The notes beneath the pieces were generated by a model that was not told where the DNA came from, ran no database searches, and was given only the letters and a program-made list of their open reading frames with translations. Both the position numbers and the translations under genes were made by a program. Source: Gammaproteobacteria bacterium (GTDB lineage Bacteria > Pseudomonadota > Gammaproteobacteria > Steroidobacterales > Rariloculaceae). From it: a DNA stretch of 64,000 nt. Where the stretch lies: NCBI GenBank assembly GCA_022826245.1, contig JAJDVG010000008.1, forward strand, positions 124,001-188,000. Direction: 5' to 3'. Within the stretch, counting starts at the first letter, position 1. Each line of letters opens with the position of its first letter. Positions 18,000 to 28,880 of the stretch are shown here, one piece after another.

Positions 18000-18992
18000 G
18001 TGAAATCCACCTGCTCATTGGCGGCATCGCTCGGATTGCTGGCCGCTTCCACGGTGCTCGCCCACCACAGCGATGCCGTTTACGACCGCGAAACGGTGGT
18101 CGCGTTCGAGGGCGTCGTCACGAATTACAGTTTCAGCAATCCTCATGTGAGGATCGTCGTGGCAACCGGCGGCGATGACGGCGAAACGGTCGAGTGGGAC
18201 ATCGAAACCGGCTCAACACCGATCATGATTCGCAGCGGCTGGTCGGCCGACCTGGTGAGTGTAGGCGATACCGTCATCGTAAGAGCCCATCCGCACCGCA
18301 CGGGACGCCCCCGCGCCATCCTGAATACGCTCGAGACCGCGGACGGCAGGCTCTGGTTGCAGGACGAAACGGACCCCGAGGAGTCGGTCGCGGCGACGAG
18401 CATTGAGGGTGTATGGAAAGGTGTCAGCGCGTTCAGCCTGCGCCGGGGCCTTGGACAGGTGCCCTTGACGCCCGCCGCGCAAGCGGCCCGGGCCGAGTTC
18501 GACTACCTGACGCAGAGTCCCGTCAGGGATTGCGTAGCGCCGCCCCCACCCGGCCTGATCGGATCGACGGTCTATCTCAACTCGATCGAGATTCTCGATG
18601 ACCGCGTCCTGCTCAGAACCGAGTACTTCGACCAGACGCGAACCGTGTACATGGATGGGCGCGCGCATCCGCAAACCGACGAACGCACGGCTTACGAGGG
18701 TCATTCGATCGGCTGGTGGGAAGGCGATACGCTCGTCGTCGACACGACGCATTTCCGGGATCATCCGGAGGGTAACGGTCGAGGCGTGCCGTCGGGCGCG
18801 CACAAGCACCTGATCGAGCGTTATTCGCTGAGCGAAGACGGACGGCGCCTGCAGGTTGAAGCCTTCCTTGAAGATCCGCAGTACCTCGCCGAACCGTTCA
18901 CCGGCTATACCGAACTGGTGTATACGCCGGAACTTGAGCTTTACCGTTATGACTGCGATCCCGTGCTGTCGAGACAGGCGGGATTCGAGTAG
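18000..18992 (+). CDS. Natural fusion: DUF6152 domain plus partner-family domain
   Basis: Predicted 330-residue secreted protein from GTG 18000. The signal peptide ends 'STVLA', leaving HHSDAVYD. Residues about 22-120 are DUF6152-like: 'AFEGVVTNYSFSNPHVRIVV'. Residues about 130-330 belong to the partner family: 'SIEGVWKGVSAF', 'RDCVAPPPPG', 'RTVYMDGRAHP', 'GWWEGDTLVVDTTHF' and terminal 'YRYDCDPV'. The same two modules occur as separate adjacent genes four times in this window, so the fusion is strong evidence that they work together. The start is less certain because GTG has only a weak ribosome site. Confidence 0.75.
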   Translation: MKSTCSLAASLGLLAASTVLAHHSDAVYDRETVVAFEGVVTNYSFSNPHVRIVVATGGDDGETVEWDIETGSTPIMIRSGWSADLVSVGDTVIVRAHPHRTGRPRAILNTLETADGRLWLQDETDPEESVAATSIEGVWKGVSAFSLRRGLGQVPLTPAAQAARAEFDYLTQSPVRDCVAPPPPGLIGSTVYLNSIEILDDRVLLRTEYFDQTRTVYMDGRAHPQTDERTAYEGHSIGWWEGDTLVVDTTHFRDHPEGNGRGVPSGAHKHLIERYSLSEDGRRLQVEAFLEDPQYLAEPFTGYTELVYTPELELYRYDCDPVLSRQAGFE

Positions 18993-19119
18993 CGCATGGT
19001 CCTTCTTTATCGCCGTTGCGTCGTACCCTAATATGACGATGAGTTCGATCTGTCTGGCGTTCGACCGCGCCTGTTTGTCTGCCAGGCGCTGAGACCGGGC
19101 AGTGCTCGGGAAAGGTCAG

Positions 19120-22100
19120 ATGTCGATGAACGAGATAGCAAAACTGGCCCGAATGGGCGTAGCCGCCGCCATCTGTGGACTCGTCGGCGCCTGCGCCAAT
19201 CCGTCAGACGTCGCGGGCGTACCGGAGAACATCAGCTACAACTGGCACGTCCGGCCGATCCTTTCGGAGAACTGCTTCAAGTGCCACGGCCCGGACCCGG
19301 AAGGACGCGAGGCCAGCCTTCGGCTCGACTCTGCGGAGTTCGCGTTTCAGCGTCTTGAAGGACCGCGCGAGCGCTACGCGATCGTGCCGGGGGATCCCGA
19401 CAGCGGCGAACTGATCTGGCGCATCAACGCTCCGAATCAGGACGATGTGATGCCGCCCGTGTCGACCTACAAGTCCTTGACGGATCGCGAAAAGGCGATT
19501 CTGCGTCAGTGGATCGCCGACGGCGCCGAATACCAGCGCCACTGGGCGTTCCTGCCGCCCGAAGACGTGCCGGCGCCGCGCACGGGTTTCGACGATCGCG
19601 CCGTCAACGGGATCGACCCGTACATCCTTGCCGGTCTCGAACGCGAAGGCATGACGCCTTCGCCGGAGGCCGATCGCGAAACGCTGATCAACCGGGTCAG
19701 CCTGACGTTGACTGGCCTGCCGCCGTCGCTCGACGAGGTCGACACCTTCGTCGCGGATACGGGCCCCGACGCCTACGGGCAACTCGTCGATCGTCTGCTC
19801 GAATCGCCGCGTTACGCCGAACACATGGCGGGCTATTGGCTCGACCTCGCGCGTTGGAGCGACACCGATGGATTTCTCGATGACCATCACGACCGGTTCC
19901 TGTGGCCGTGGCGCGACTGGGTAATCGAAGCATTCGACCGCAACATGCCGTTCGACGAGTTCGGAACGTGGCAACTTGCCGGCGACCTGCTTCCGGACGC
20001 CACCGAAGAGCAGTTGCTCGCAACGGCATTCCTTCGCGTCGGCAAGCGTTCCACGGAGAACGGCGCGATCGACGCTGAATACAAGGTCGAGTACATGGTC
20101 GAGCGAACCGACAACGCGCTCGGCACGGCGTTCATGGGCCTCACGCTTGGCTGCGCGCGCTGCCACGACCACCGCTACGACCCGATCAGTCAACGCGAGT
20201 ACTACGAGTTGGGCGCGTTTTTCAACAGCAACGACGAACCCGGCCACTATGCGCCCGGCTTCAGCGGTATCCAGGGCGGTCCGACCCTGCCTTGGCCGAG
20301 CGACGAGCAGCGCGTCGACATCGACGCTGCGGCAGCGCTCGTGGCAGACCGCGAAGCCGCGTACCGTTCGGCGCTCGCAGACGCGACGGCCGAAACCGAG
20401 GCCACGGTGGGCGGATTGCTCGCCGGGGACGGTTTGCCCGCGCTTGACACGCTGCGCGTGTCGCTCGAGCGCGGGCTCGCGGCTCACTATGCCTTCGACA
20501 CCGCAACACCGGCCGAACTCAGCGACCTGCCCGAACCTCGCCCGCTCAAGTTGCCTCCGGATTCGCTGGCCGAATTCAGGCCCGTGCGCCGGGCTCCGCC
20601 GGCATCGGAGTTTGCAACCGACGAGGAACGTGAGATAGCCGAACTCCAGACACGCGTGCCGCAGCATTACGACGCCGCGAAACTCTCGCTGTCGCCCGCG
20701 TCGACCGCGGGTGTGCCGGGGGCAATCATCCAGGCGCCGATCTTTCGCGACGGTATCGCCGGGCAGGCAGTCTTCTTCGACGAGACGAACCGAGGCTTTC
20801 TCGGCCGCGACGTCGGTTCCTACGACCGGAGCCAGCCATTTTCCATCGACTTCTGGTTCTACGCCGCCGAAGCCTATGACGACGTTCCCGTCCTCAATCA
20901 CATGAGCGAGAACAACTCCGGGCGCACCGGCTACAAACTATCGATAGACCAGGGGCATTTGTGGGTCCAACTCGCGCACGCGCCTCCGGCCAACATGATC
21001 GCGCTCAGGTCGCCCGCGCCGTTCCCGCTCGGCGAGTGGACCCACGTCACGTTGAGTTACGACGGCTCGAGCCGCGCCGCCGGGACGCGCGTGTTCATCA
21101 ACGGCCGGCTCGCCGAGATGCAGGTCGAGCGCGACACACTCACGCGCAGCATGCTGCCCTGGACCGCGGGCGATGTGCTCGACCCCTTCCTGGGCGTGGT
21201 GTTCGGCTCGCGGTTCCGCATGAAGGCGCCCGTCGGCAGCGGCCTCGACGAACTACGCCTGTACGACCGGGCGCTTGCGTCCGCGGAAGTCGCCGTGCTG
21301 CATGCGGACATGATCGGGCGGTCCATCGTTCCGGACCGCAACGAGCTTGTCGACGCGCTCGCCGCGCACGAGCCGCGCGTCGTTGCGGCGCTCGACGAAC
21401 TCACGGCGGCGCGCAGCGCGCACGACGAACTCGTGACCGCCGTGCCGCAGGTGCTCGTCATGGGCGACGCGCCCGAGCCGATTCCGACGCACGTCCTGAA
21501 CCGGGGCGTCTACAGCGAGCCGCGCGACGAAGTCGAGCCGCGCGGCCTCGCGGCGGTCATGGACTGGGACGATTCGCTGCCCGGGAACCGGCTGGGACTT
21601 GCGCAGTGGCTTTTCGATCCGTCCAACCCGCTTACGGCCCGCGTGTTCGTGAACCGGATCTGGCAAATGCACTTCGGCCGCGGCATCGTCGAGACGGCCG
21701 AGGACTTCGGCTCGCAGGGCTCTATCCCTACGCATCCGGAGCTCCTCGACTGGCTCGCGACCGAGTTCATCGAGTCGGGCTGGGACGTCAAGGCGCTGCA
21801 GCGGCTCATCGTCTCATCGGCAACCTACCGGCAGAGTTCCGCGGTGCCCGACGCGCTCGCGGCAAGCGATCCGGACAATGCGCTCTATGCGCGCGGGCCG
21901 CGCTGGCGGATGACCGCCGAGATGGTTCGCGATCACGCGCTCGCCGTCAGCGGGCTGCTCGTGGCTACGATCGGCGGCGACAGCGTCAGGCCCTATCAGC
22001 CCGGCAGCATCTGGAATCCCACGAACAGCTTCTACGAGTACCCCGAATCGGATTCGATCCCGAACGACGAGCATCACCGGCGCACGATGTACACCTTCGT

Positions 22101-22530
22101 GAAGCGCAACGCCCTGCACCCGGCGCTGCGGAATTTCGATTTCATGAACCGCACCGAGAGCGTCGCAAGGCGCCGCTCGTCGAACACGCCGCTGCAGGCG
22201 CTGACGCTCATGAACGACCCGCAATACGTCGAAGCCTATCGTGCGCTTGCCGGTGTCGTCCTGTCATCGAGCACTGAGGCACGCGCGCAGCTCAACCGTC
22301 TGTACCGGCTCGCGACGCGCGCAACGCCGAGCGATGCGATGCTCGATCGGCTGGAGCTCTACTACGAGGACCAGCGCGCGGCCTTCGGGGCCGATCCGGA
22401 CAAGGCGCGCGCCCTGCTCGAAGTCGGCGTGACGGATCCCGACCCGTCGCTCGATGCCGCAACGCTTGCAGCTCTGACGAACGTCGCGGCGGTGGTCATG
22501 AACTCGCCCGATGCCTACACGGTGCGCTGA
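19120..22530 (+). CDS. Lipoprotein with heme, DUF1549, LamG and DUF1553 domains
   Basis: Predicted 1136-residue lipoprotein (lipobox 'LVGAC'). Order: a cytochrome-like PSC domain with 'CFKCHG' (near residue 55), DUF1549/PSCyt2 about residues 160-370 including '[13 protein letters not shown]', a concanavalin/LamG-like domain about 540-720, and DUF1553/PSD1 about 820-1080 with '[14 protein letters not shown]' and '[16 protein letters not shown]'. The architecture is known mainly from Planctomycetes, Verrucomicrobia and Acidobacteria. ATG 19120 follows AAAGG. A DUF1501 gene follows after one base, the standard partner. Possibly involved in surface polysaccharide handling; biochemistry unproven. 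Confidence 0.88.
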   Translation: MSMNEIAKLARMGVAAAICGLVGACANPSDVAGVPENISYNWHVRPILSENCFKCHGPDPEGREASLRLDSAEFAFQRLEGPRERYAIVPGDPDSGELIWRINAPNQDDVMPPVSTYKSLTDREKAILRQWIADGAEYQRHWAFLPPEDVPAPRTGFDDRAVNGIDPYILAGLEREGMTPSPEADRETLINRVSLTLTGLPPSLDEVDTFVADTGPDAYGQLVDRLLESPRYAEHMAGYWLDLARWSDTDGFLDDHHDRFLWPWRDWVIEAFDRNMPFDEFGTWQLAGDLLPDATEEQLLATAFLRVGKRSTENGAIDAEYKVEYMVERTDNALGTAFMGLTLGCARCHDHRYDPISQREYYELGAFFNSNDEPGHYAPGFSGIQGGPTLPWPSDEQRVDIDAAAALVADREAAYRSALADATAETEATVGGLLAGDGLPALDTLRVSLERGLAAHYAFDTATPAELSDLPEPRPLKLPPDSLAEFRPVRRAPPASEFATDEEREIAELQTRVPQHYDAAKLSLSPASTAGVPGAIIQAPIFRDGIAGQAVFFDETNRGFLGRDVGSYDRSQPFSIDFWFYAAEAYDDVPVLNHMSENNSGRTGYKLSIDQGHLWVQLAHAPPANMIALRSPAPFPLGEWTHVTLSYDGSSRAAGTRVFINGRLAEMQVERDTLTRSMLPWTAGDVLDPFLGVVFGSRFRMKAPVGSGLDELRLYDRALASAEVAVLHADMIGRSIVPDRNELVDALAAHEPRVVAALDELTAARSAHDELVTAVPQVLVMGDAPEPIPTHVLNRGVYSEPRDEVEPRGLAAVMDWDDSLPGNRLGLAQWLFDPSNPLTARVFVNRIWQMHFGRGIVETAEDFGSQGSIPTHPELLDWLATEFIESGWDVKALQRLIVSSATYRQSSAVPDALAASDPDNALYARGPRWRMTAEMVRDHALAVSGLLVATIGGDSVRPYQPGSIWNPTNSFYEYPESDSIPNDEHHRRTMYTFVKRNALHPALRNFDFMNRTESVARRRSSNTPLQALTLMNDPQYVEAYRALAGVVLSSSTEARAQLNRLYRLATRATPSDAMLDRLELYYEDQRAAFGADPDKARALLEVGVTDPDPSLDAATLAALTNVAAVVMNSPDAYTVR

Positions 22531-22531
22531 C

Positions 22532-23980
22532 ATGAACGAGACGAACAGACCGGTCGATCGCGCCAGGCGCCGCTTCCTCGTCGAGGCGGGCGTCGGGCTC
22601 GGCAGTCTCTCCCTGCTCGAACTCGCCGGCGGCGCCGCGCTCGCCCAGACGGCCGCGCCGACCGCCGCAGCCGGCATTCTCGGCGCGGGTCACCATCCCG
22701 CACGCGCCCGGCGGGTGATCATGCTGCACATGCTCGGCGCCATCTCGCACGTCGACACCTTCGACTACAAGCCCAGGCTCGTCGAGATGCACGGCCAGGA
22801 GATCCCGCCTTCGGTCCGCGAGACGCAGCGGCTCTCGACGATGTCGAACGGCCAGTCGGCCTTTCCGGTCCTCGCGCCGCTGAGACCTTTTCAGCAGCGC
22901 GGCGAGAGCGGCGCCTGGGTCAGCGACTTCCTCCCGTACACCGCTTCGATCGCCGACGAGCTTTGCTTCATCAAAAGCCTGCACACCGAGCACGTCAACC
23001 ACGATCCCGCCTCGAAGTTCCTGCATACGGGCTTCCAGTTGGCCGGACGGCCCTCCGCAGGCGCCTGGATCAGCTACGCCCTCGGCTCGGACAACCACGA
23101 TCTGCCGAACTTTGTCGTCATGAACTCCGGCAGTGGCATGGGCGTACCGCAGGATTCGGCGATCTGGGGCACGGGCTTCCTGCCTTCAAACCATCAGGGC
23201 GTCGAATTCCGGGCAGCCGAGGATCCGGTGCTCTATATCAACAATCCCGACGGGATCGAGCCAACCGACCGGCGCGCCATGCTCGACGCGCTCGCTGACG
23301 TCGCGCGCCTGCAGCACGAGGTCTCGAACGACCCCGAGGTGTTCTCGCGGGTGAGCCAGTACGAAATGGCCTACCGCATGCAGCGCTCCGTCCCCGAGAT
23401 CGCGGACATTTCCGATGAACCGGAGCACGTGCTCGAGCTCTACGGTCCGGACGTCCATACGCCGGGCAGCTTCGCGCGCAACTGCCTGATCGCTCGCAGG
23501 CTTTGCGAACGCGGCGTCAAGTACCAGACGCTCTACGGCCTGGGTTGGGATCATCATCTCTCGATCAGAACCAGCTTCCCGGAACGCTGCCGGGAGATCG
23601 ACCAGCCGGCCGCGGCGCTCGTCACGGATCTGAAACAGCGCGGACTGCTCGACGATACGCTCGTGCTCTTCGGGAGCGAATTCGGCCGAACGCCGTTCGC
23701 CCAGGGCCAGATCGAAACGCCCATCGTCGGCCGGGACCACCACGGCGGCTGCTTTACCTGGTGGCTCGCCGGCGGCGGCGTCAGGGCCGGGTTTACGCAC
23801 GGCGAGACCGACGAGTTCGCCTACAACGTCGTCGAAGACCCCGTGCACATCCACGATCTCAACGCGACGCTGCTGCATATCCTCGGCATCGATCACGAGC
23901 GCCTGACCTTCCGCTTCCAGGGCAGGGACTACCGACTCACCGACGTGCACGGCCGGGTCGTGCACGAGATTCTCGCGTAG
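22532..23980 (+). CDS. DUF1501 family protein, Tat-exported
   Basis: Predicted 482-residue protein of the alkaline-phosphatase-fold DUF1501 family. The N terminus has a twin-arginine signal ('ARRRFLVEAGVGLGSLSLLE'). Later motifs include 'SLHTEHVNHDPASKF', 'WDHHLSIRTSFPERCREID', 'VLFGSEFGRTPF' and 'GRDHHGGCFTWWLAGGG', the usual DUF1501 signature. It begins one base after the DUF1553 gene stop, so the two are translationally coupled, the normal genomic pairing of these families. Sulfatase/phosphatase-like metal chemistry is suggested by fold only. Confidence 0.9.
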   Translation: MNETNRPVDRARRRFLVEAGVGLGSLSLLELAGGAALAQTAAPTAAAGILGAGHHPARARRVIMLHMLGAISHVDTFDYKPRLVEMHGQEIPPSVRETQRLSTMSNGQSAFPVLAPLRPFQQRGESGAWVSDFLPYTASIADELCFIKSLHTEHVNHDPASKFLHTGFQLAGRPSAGAWISYALGSDNHDLPNFVVMNSGSGMGVPQDSAIWGTGFLPSNHQGVEFRAAEDPVLYINNPDGIEPTDRRAMLDALADVARLQHEVSNDPEVFSRVSQYEMAYRMQRSVPEIADISDEPEHVLELYGPDVHTPGSFARNCLIARRLCERGVKYQTLYGLGWDHHLSIRTSFPERCREIDQPAAALVTDLKQRGLLDDTLVLFGSEFGRTPFAQGQIETPIVGRDHHGGCFTWWLAGGGVRAGFTHGETDEFAYNVVEDPVHIHDLNATLLHILGIDHERLTFRFQGRDYRLTDVHGRVVHEILA

Positions 23981-24133
23981 TCGGGCAACGGCATGGGCAC
24001 CGCCGCCTCGTGCGGCGCCGCCTGGCCGGGCAAGGGCCGCATGGGCGCGGCGGCCGTCGAAGTGTCCGCAGTCTCCCTTGGCGGACGCGGGCCGACTCGG
24101 GCCGCCGGCGGTACCGCCCGGATTCGGGCCGAC

Positions 24134-26368
24134 TCAGACCTCCCGCAGTGCCGCGAGCACCCGCTCGCGCGTGAACGGCAGCGCCCGGACCCGGGCGCCC
24201 GTCGCCCGGAACACGGCGTTCGCGACCGCGGCGCCGGTCGTTGCGAGACCGAGTTCGCCGACGCCTGACGGCGGTGCGTCGCTCGTGAGCGCCTTGACCA
24301 CGATCTCGGGGACCTCATTCATCCGCATGACAGGATAGTCGTGGAAATTCGACTGCTCGACGACGCCGCCCCTGATCGTGATCCGCTCCCGGAGCGCGTT
24401 GCTCAAGCCGTAGATGACGTTGCCCTCGAGCTGCGCTTCGGTGTTGCGCGGCGCGACGATGAGCCCCGCATCGATGACCATCCAGAACCGCTGCACCGCG
24501 ATGTCGCCCGTGCCTTCATCGACCGAGACCTCGGCGATTCCGGCCGCGACCGACGCGCCGCCATAGTCGGAGAGCGCGACGCCGAGCGCCGTCCCGTCGC
24601 GCTGCCGCGTCCAGTCGGCGAGCCTGCCGGCCTCCTCGAGCACGGCGCGGCCGCGCGGATCGTTGCGGGCGAGATCGAGCCGGAACTCGAGCGGATCCGC
24701 GCCACTCGCATGCGCGAGTTCGTCGATGAACGACTCGTTCGCGAAACGCGTATAGCTTGACGCGACGCCCCGCCAGGCAAGCACGCGCGAGCAGCGCTCC
24801 ATCCTGACGTGCTCCGCCCGGAGGTTCGGGATGGTGTAGCGCGTTTCCTGCGCGCCGTTCATCGCGATGCCGTCGCGGCCGCGGGCGTTGGCCCAACGCG
24901 GCGGGTTCATGTACTCGAGCACGCTTGGCGCCGCAACGCGCTGATGCACCGCGGCGATGCGGCCGTCCGCATCGAGTCCGCCGCGCAGGAATTGCGCGGC
25001 AAGCGGGCGGAACGTGCCGTCCCGGACGTCGTCCCCCCGGCTCCAGATCACCTTGACGGGCCTGCCGATCTGCCGCGAGACGAAGAGCGCATCGTCGATG
25101 TCCTTCTGGCGGTACTCGGTGCGCCGACCGAAGGCGCCGCCGACCCAGGGCAGATGCAGCGTGATCTTGTCGATGGTCGTATCGAGCGCCTCCGCGGCGC
25201 CCATCACGGCCATGCTCTGCGACTGTGTGCTGACCCAAATCTCCGCTGACTTGCCGTCGGCGGACACCGATGCGGTGGCGTTCATGGGTTCCATCTGGGC
25301 GTGGTAGGCCGCATCGGTCACATAGGCCGCTTCGATGACGCGGTCGGCGCCTGCGAGTGCCGCATCCACATCGCCGACGTCCTGCCAGAGCGGGCTGTCG
25401 GTCGAGTAAGCGGTATCGCGGGCGTACGCTTCGTACTCGGCGAGCACGGCGTCGGAATCGACGTCCCGGAAGCGCGACTCGTGGCTCCAGCTCACTTCGA
25501 GCGCATCCTTGCCGGCGATGCTCGCCTCGACGGTCTCGGCGACGACTGCGACGCCCGAGGGAATCACGACGATCTCGAGCACGCCTGGAATCTCAAGCGC
25601 CGCCGCGCCGTCGACCTCGAGCGGCCGTTCGCCTTCGACGGGCGCGCGCAGGACCGACGCGTAGACCATGCCCGGAACCTGCACGTCGATGCCGAACTCC
25701 GCGGAGCCGTCGCTCTTGGCCTCGACGTCGATCCGCAGAATGTCGGTGCCGACGTAGCGGTAGTCGCTTCGATCCTTGAACTCGCTCTCGTCGACGGGTT
25801 CGATGTGCTCCGGCGCCTCGGCGAACGAGGCGATTTCCCCGTAGCTCATGCGCCTCCCGGATACCGGATGGACGACGACGCTCGGTTCCGTCTCGAGTTC
25901 CGAGGCAGGCACGCCCCATTCGCCTGCAGCCGCCCCAAGCAGCACCTTGCGCGCCTGTGCGCCGGCCTGGCGCATTGCCTCGTAATAGCCCCTGAGCGTC
26001 TGGCTGCCGGCCGTGTAAAGGATGCCCTCGCCGAGGTAGCGAAACGCGCGCGGGTTGCCGTAGTCGGGATCGTGGGTCGCCACCTGTTCGACGCGCACGC
26101 GGTCCCAGTCGGCGTCGAGTTCCTCCGCGAGCACGAGCGGCAGCGCGGTCATCGTCCCCTGTCCCAGTTCCGTGCCGCCGAACCGAATCGTGACCGCGTC
26201 GTCGGCGCCGATCGTGACCCAGAGGTTCGGCGCGAGTTCGTCGTTATCGGAGGTCTGTGCCGCCGCGCGCAGCATGCCGCCGGCGCCGACCGCGAAGGTC
26301 AGACCGCCGACGCCGCGCAGGAAGCCGCGCCGCGTTGCCGGGCGCTCGAGCAGGTCTGTCGCTTTCAT
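24134..26368 (-). CDS. Xanthine-dehydrogenase-family Mo hydroxylase, large subunit (IorB-like)
   Basis: Predicted 744-residue molybdopterin-cytosine-dinucleotide subunit with a Tat signal ('[11 protein letters not shown]'). It resembles isoquinoline 1-oxidoreductase beta and membrane aldehyde dehydrogenases: '[20 protein letters not shown]', '[20 protein letters not shown]', '[20 protein letters not shown]' and the active-site Glu region '[18 protein letters not shown]'. The start overlaps the small-subunit stop by four bases. It oxidises an aldehyde or N-heterocycle in the periplasm, passing electrons through the 2Fe-2S subunit; the substrate is unknown. No XdhC-type maturation gene is adjacent. 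Confidence 0.85.
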   Translation of the reverse strand: MKATDLLERPATRRGFLRGVGGLTFAVGAGGMLRAAAQTSDNDELAPNLWVTIGADDAVTIRFGGTELGQGTMTALPLVLAEELDADWDRVRVEQVATHDPDYGNPRAFRYLGEGILYTAGSQTLRGYYEAMRQAGAQARKVLLGAAAGEWGVPASELETEPSVVVHPVSGRRMSYGEIASFAEAPEHIEPVDESEFKDRSDYRYVGTDILRIDVEAKSDGSAEFGIDVQVPGMVYASVLRAPVEGERPLEVDGAAALEIPGVLEIVVIPSGVAVVAETVEASIAGKDALEVSWSHESRFRDVDSDAVLAEYEAYARDTAYSTDSPLWQDVGDVDAALAGADRVIEAAYVTDAAYHAQMEPMNATASVSADGKSAEIWVSTQSQSMAVMGAAEALDTTIDKITLHLPWVGGAFGRRTEYRQKDIDDALFVSRQIGRPVKVIWSRGDDVRDGTFRPLAAQFLRGGLDADGRIAAVHQRVAAPSVLEYMNPPRWANARGRDGIAMNGAQETRYTIPNLRAEHVRMERCSRVLAWRGVASSYTRFANESFIDELAHASGADPLEFRLDLARNDPRGRAVLEEAGRLADWTRQRDGTALGVALSDYGGASVAAGIAEVSVDEGTGDIAVQRFWMVIDAGLIVAPRNTEAQLEGNVIYGLSNALRERITIRGGVVEQSNFHDYPVMRMNEVPEIVVKALTSDAPPSGVGELGLATTGAAVANAVFRATGARVRALPFTRERVLAALREV

Positions 26369-26823
26369 TGCCCGCCCTCCCCGGCCGCACGCTCGATCGC
26401 CCTGACGATCCTCGGGTACGTGCCGCAACGGCAGATGTTCGGGCTCATGTGAGTCACGATCTCATCGCGGCTCGGGTCAGGGTTCCTGGCCAGGAGATCC
26501 GCCGCGCGCATGATCTGCCCGGACTGGCAATAGCCACACTGCGGCACTTCCTCGGCAACCCAGGCGCGTTGCAGCGGGTGACCGTCGTCGCCGACGAGCC
26601 CCTCGATCGTCGTGACCTCGCGGCCCTCGACGGCGGTGAGCGGCGTCAGGCAGGAAAACGTCGCGTTGCCGTCGATATGCACGGTGCAGGCGCCGCACTG
26701 GCCGATCCCGCAACCGTACTTGGTGCCGGTCAGTTTAAGGTGTTCGCGCAAGACCCAGAGCAGCCGCGTGTCGCCGTCAGCCTCGACCGTGACCGCTTGC
26801 CCGTTGATGTTGAAGCTCGCCAT
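26365..26823 (-). CDS. 2Fe-2S subunit of the Mo hydroxylase (IorA-like)
   Basis: Predicted 152-residue protein. The N-terminal plant-ferredoxin-type cluster is '[15 protein letters not shown]' plus a later Cys (SCLTPL). The C-terminal four-helix domain carries the second cluster, '[10 protein letters not shown]' and '[11 protein letters not shown]'. Eight ligand Cys are present. It transfers electrons from the Mo subunit encoded immediately downstream with an ATGA overlap. It lacks its own signal and is probably co-exported with the Tat-tagged large subunit. Confidence 0.9.
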   Translation of the reverse strand: MASFNINGQAVTVEADGDTRLLWVLREHLKLTGTKYGCGIGQCGACTVHIDGNATFSCLTPLTAVEGREVTTIEGLVGDDGHPLQRAWVAEEVPQCGYCQSGQIMRAADLLARNPDPSRDEIVTHMSPNICRCGTYPRIVRAIERAAGEGGQ

Positions 26824-27006
26824 GGACTTTTCTCCATTGCGGCCCACGAGCGCCGAATGCTCGTGGATGGCCGACCGCCTCCGAGCAAGTCGGGCCGGAG
26901 GCAATTACGAAAATACCAAATGCCCGGTGTGCTGTCTTGCGAATTGCATCGCGCGGCCCGAAGGCGTGTCCGGGAGCGCGCGGAGCGACCGAACATCCGC
27001 GCCGCA

Positions 27007-28320
27007 CTAGTCCATGACGGCAGCGATTGCCTCCAGAAAGCGATCGCACAGAATCCCGGCTTCCTCGATCGAGATATTGAGCGGCGGACTGATCGAAAGG
27101 CGCGACCCCCTGGCTCGGAGCAACAGGCCGATATCCAGTGCCTTGCCGACGATCTGCTGACATGTCTCTCCCGACACGGACTCGCCGGCCGCATTCGTCA
27201 ACTCAACGCCGATCATGAGGCCCTTGCCGCTTACTTCGCCAATGTAGTCGAGCTGCTCAGCCGCAGCATCGAGTCTGGCGAAAACCTCGCGCGACACGAT
27301 TTCCACGTTGGAGCAGATGTTCTCACTATTGTAGGCATCCAGCGCCGCAAGACTCGCGGCCGTCGCGAGCGGGTGCCCGCTGTTGGTTACGCCCGTCAGG
27401 TAGCTGCCTCGGACCTGCTCGAACACGCGATCGTTGAACACGACCGCACCGCAGGGCACATAGTTGCTCGTCATGCCCTTCCCGAGCACCATCATGTCGG
27501 GCGTGACGTCGTATGTTTCGGAGGCGAACATCCTGCCGGTGCGGCAAAACCCGGTCATGACTTCATCCAGGATCAGCAGCACATCGCAGGTATCGCAGAC
27601 CTCGCGAACGAGCTTCCAGTAGTCGTCGGGCGGCGGTATGTATCCGCCGACGCCCATGATCGGTTCGGCCACGAAGGCCGCTACCGAGTCGGCGCCTTCC
27701 CGCTCGATCACCTGGGCAAGTTCATTCGCGCACATCACCGCGAAATCGTCCGGATCCATGTCACGCCCGCGGCGGTACTGGTATGGCGGCTCGATGTGGA
27801 TGTGCCCCGCAAGCAGACCCGGAACACCCGGCATGCCTGCCATATCCATGCCCGACGCGGTCATCGCCGCGGCGGTGTTGCCGTGATATCCCTCGTAGCG
27901 GCTGATGAACTTGAACTTGGTGGGCTTGACCTTCGACCAGTACTGCCTCACGAGGGAAAATGCCAGCTCGTTCGCTTCCGAGCCGCCGGAACAGAAGAAC
28001 ACATGGTCCAGAGCGCCCGGCGCGAGCGCCGCAATGCGCGCTGCCGCTTCAATCGCCGGAGGATGTCCAATCCCGTAGAACAGCGCAGCGAACGGCAATT
28101 GATCGATCTGGGCCTTGACGGCGTCGATGATGCCCGCGTGCCCATACCCGAGGTTGACGCAACACAGTTGCGAACGCGCATCCAGATACGCCTTGCCGTC
28201 AAGATCGTATAACCACACGCCCTCGCCGCGGTTGAAGATTATTCTTGACGCTTCGCCAACGGGCGACAAGGGATGGACAAGGTGCGCCTTGTCAAGCGCG
28301 AACAGATCTTCGTTTCGCAT
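27007..28320 (-). CDS. Class-III PLP-dependent aminotransferase
   Basis: Predicted 437-residue aminotransferase, full length for the omega-transaminase/acetylornithine group. 'FFCSGGSEANELAF' (cofactor phosphate), 'ISRYEGYHGNT', 'LILDEVMTGFCRTGRMF' (PLP-ring Asp) and the Schiff-base Lys in 'VLGKGMTSNY' are all present. The donor is unclear; likely choices are beta-alanine, putrescine or another primary amine, with pyruvate or 2-oxoglutarate as acceptor. Followed after 183 non-coding bases by the Mo hydroxylase genes, so an amine-to-aldehyde-to-acid route is possible (inference). Confidence 0.85.
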   Translation of the reverse strand: MRNEDLFALDKAHLVHPLSPVGEASRIIFNRGEGVWLYDLDGKAYLDARSQLCCVNLGYGHAGIIDAVKAQIDQLPFAALFYGIGHPPAIEAAARIAALAPGALDHVFFCSGGSEANELAFSLVRQYWSKVKPTKFKFISRYEGYHGNTAAAMTASGMDMAGMPGVPGLLAGHIHIEPPYQYRRGRDMDPDDFAVMCANELAQVIEREGADSVAAFVAEPIMGVGGYIPPPDDYWKLVREVCDTCDVLLILDEVMTGFCRTGRMFASETYDVTPDMMVLGKGMTSNYVPCGAVVFNDRVFEQVRGSYLTGVTNSGHPLATAASLAALDAYNSENICSNVEIVSREVFARLDAAAEQLDYIGEVSGKGLMIGVELTNAAGESVSGETCQQIVGKALDIGLLLRARGSRLSISPPLNISIEEAGILCDRFLEAIAAVMD

Positions 28321-28346
28321 TGCCGGTTTACCCTGAAAAGGACTGA

Positions 28347-28778
28347 CTACTCGGCTTCTATGACCTGCTGAATGATGGCGCCCTCAAAAACTTCGAACCT
28401 GTCACCGTCGTAACCGAGCAGACCCGCGGCGTACAGGGTACTCGTGTTGAAGTTGATCAGCATCGTCACGACATCCTTGACATCCGGTTCATGCCACATG
28501 ATCTGATACATGTTGTCGCCGACTCTGCGCGAGCGATAGGGAATATCCTGATTTCTCGATCCCACGCCTTCGGGGTTGCTCAGGTCGCGGCGGAATTGAT
28601 ACCTGAGCATGTTGTCGTAGAAGCTAAGTGCGAATCCCCAGCCGTTCGTGTATTCAAAAATCAGCGTCTTGCCGTTGAGCAGTTCCTGCCTTTCAGGGTA
28701 AACGTCGAGCGGTTCGCTTTGTGCAAGTGCCACCGCAGATGCCAGAGCGAAAACGAGGGCGACCGTTAATCTTTCCAT
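28347..28778 (-). CDS. Secreted MoaF-like lipocalin-fold protein
   Basis: Predicted 143-residue protein with a signal peptide ending near VALAQ. The mature part ('LNGKTLIFEYTNGWGFAL', 'YRSRRVGDNMYQIMWHE', 'DVVTMLINFNTSTLYAAGLL') resembles the beta-barrel MoaF domain. MoaF was named from the molybdenum/tyramine operon of Klebsiella, and its function is poorly defined. ATG 28778 is chosen because GGAG lies six bases upstream. It lies 26 bases upstream of the aminotransferase start on the same strand and is probably co-transcribed with it. Confidence 0.6.
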   Translation of the reverse strand: MERLTVALVFALASAVALAQSEPLDVYPERQELLNGKTLIFEYTNGWGFALSFYDNMLRYQFRRDLSNPEGVGSRNQDIPYRSRRVGDNMYQIMWHEPDVKDVVTMLINFNTSTLYAAGLLGYDGDRFEVFEGAIIQQVIEAE

Positions 28779-28823
28779 AATCATCTCCACAGGAGTTTAT
28801 CGATCCTCTCGGACTTTTCGAAC

Positions 28824-28861
28824 AAAAAAACGGCGTGACAGTTGCCCGCCACGCCGTTTTC
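28824..28861 (-). terminator. Rho-independent terminator of the TonB receptor gene
   Basis: AAAACGGCGTG pairs with CACGCCGTTTT around a short GC-rich loop, followed on the minus strand by TTTTTTTGTT. It sits 20 bases after the stop of the receptor gene and before the MoaF-like gene, so it insulates the two transcripts. Confidence 0.9.
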
Positions 28862-28880
28862 AAGATCAGCCGACTTCAGG

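Noticed and set aside
26257-28212. Open frame of 651 codons on the plus strand
   Set aside because: Antisense to the Mo hydroxylase small subunit and the aminotransferase, both of which have intact motifs.
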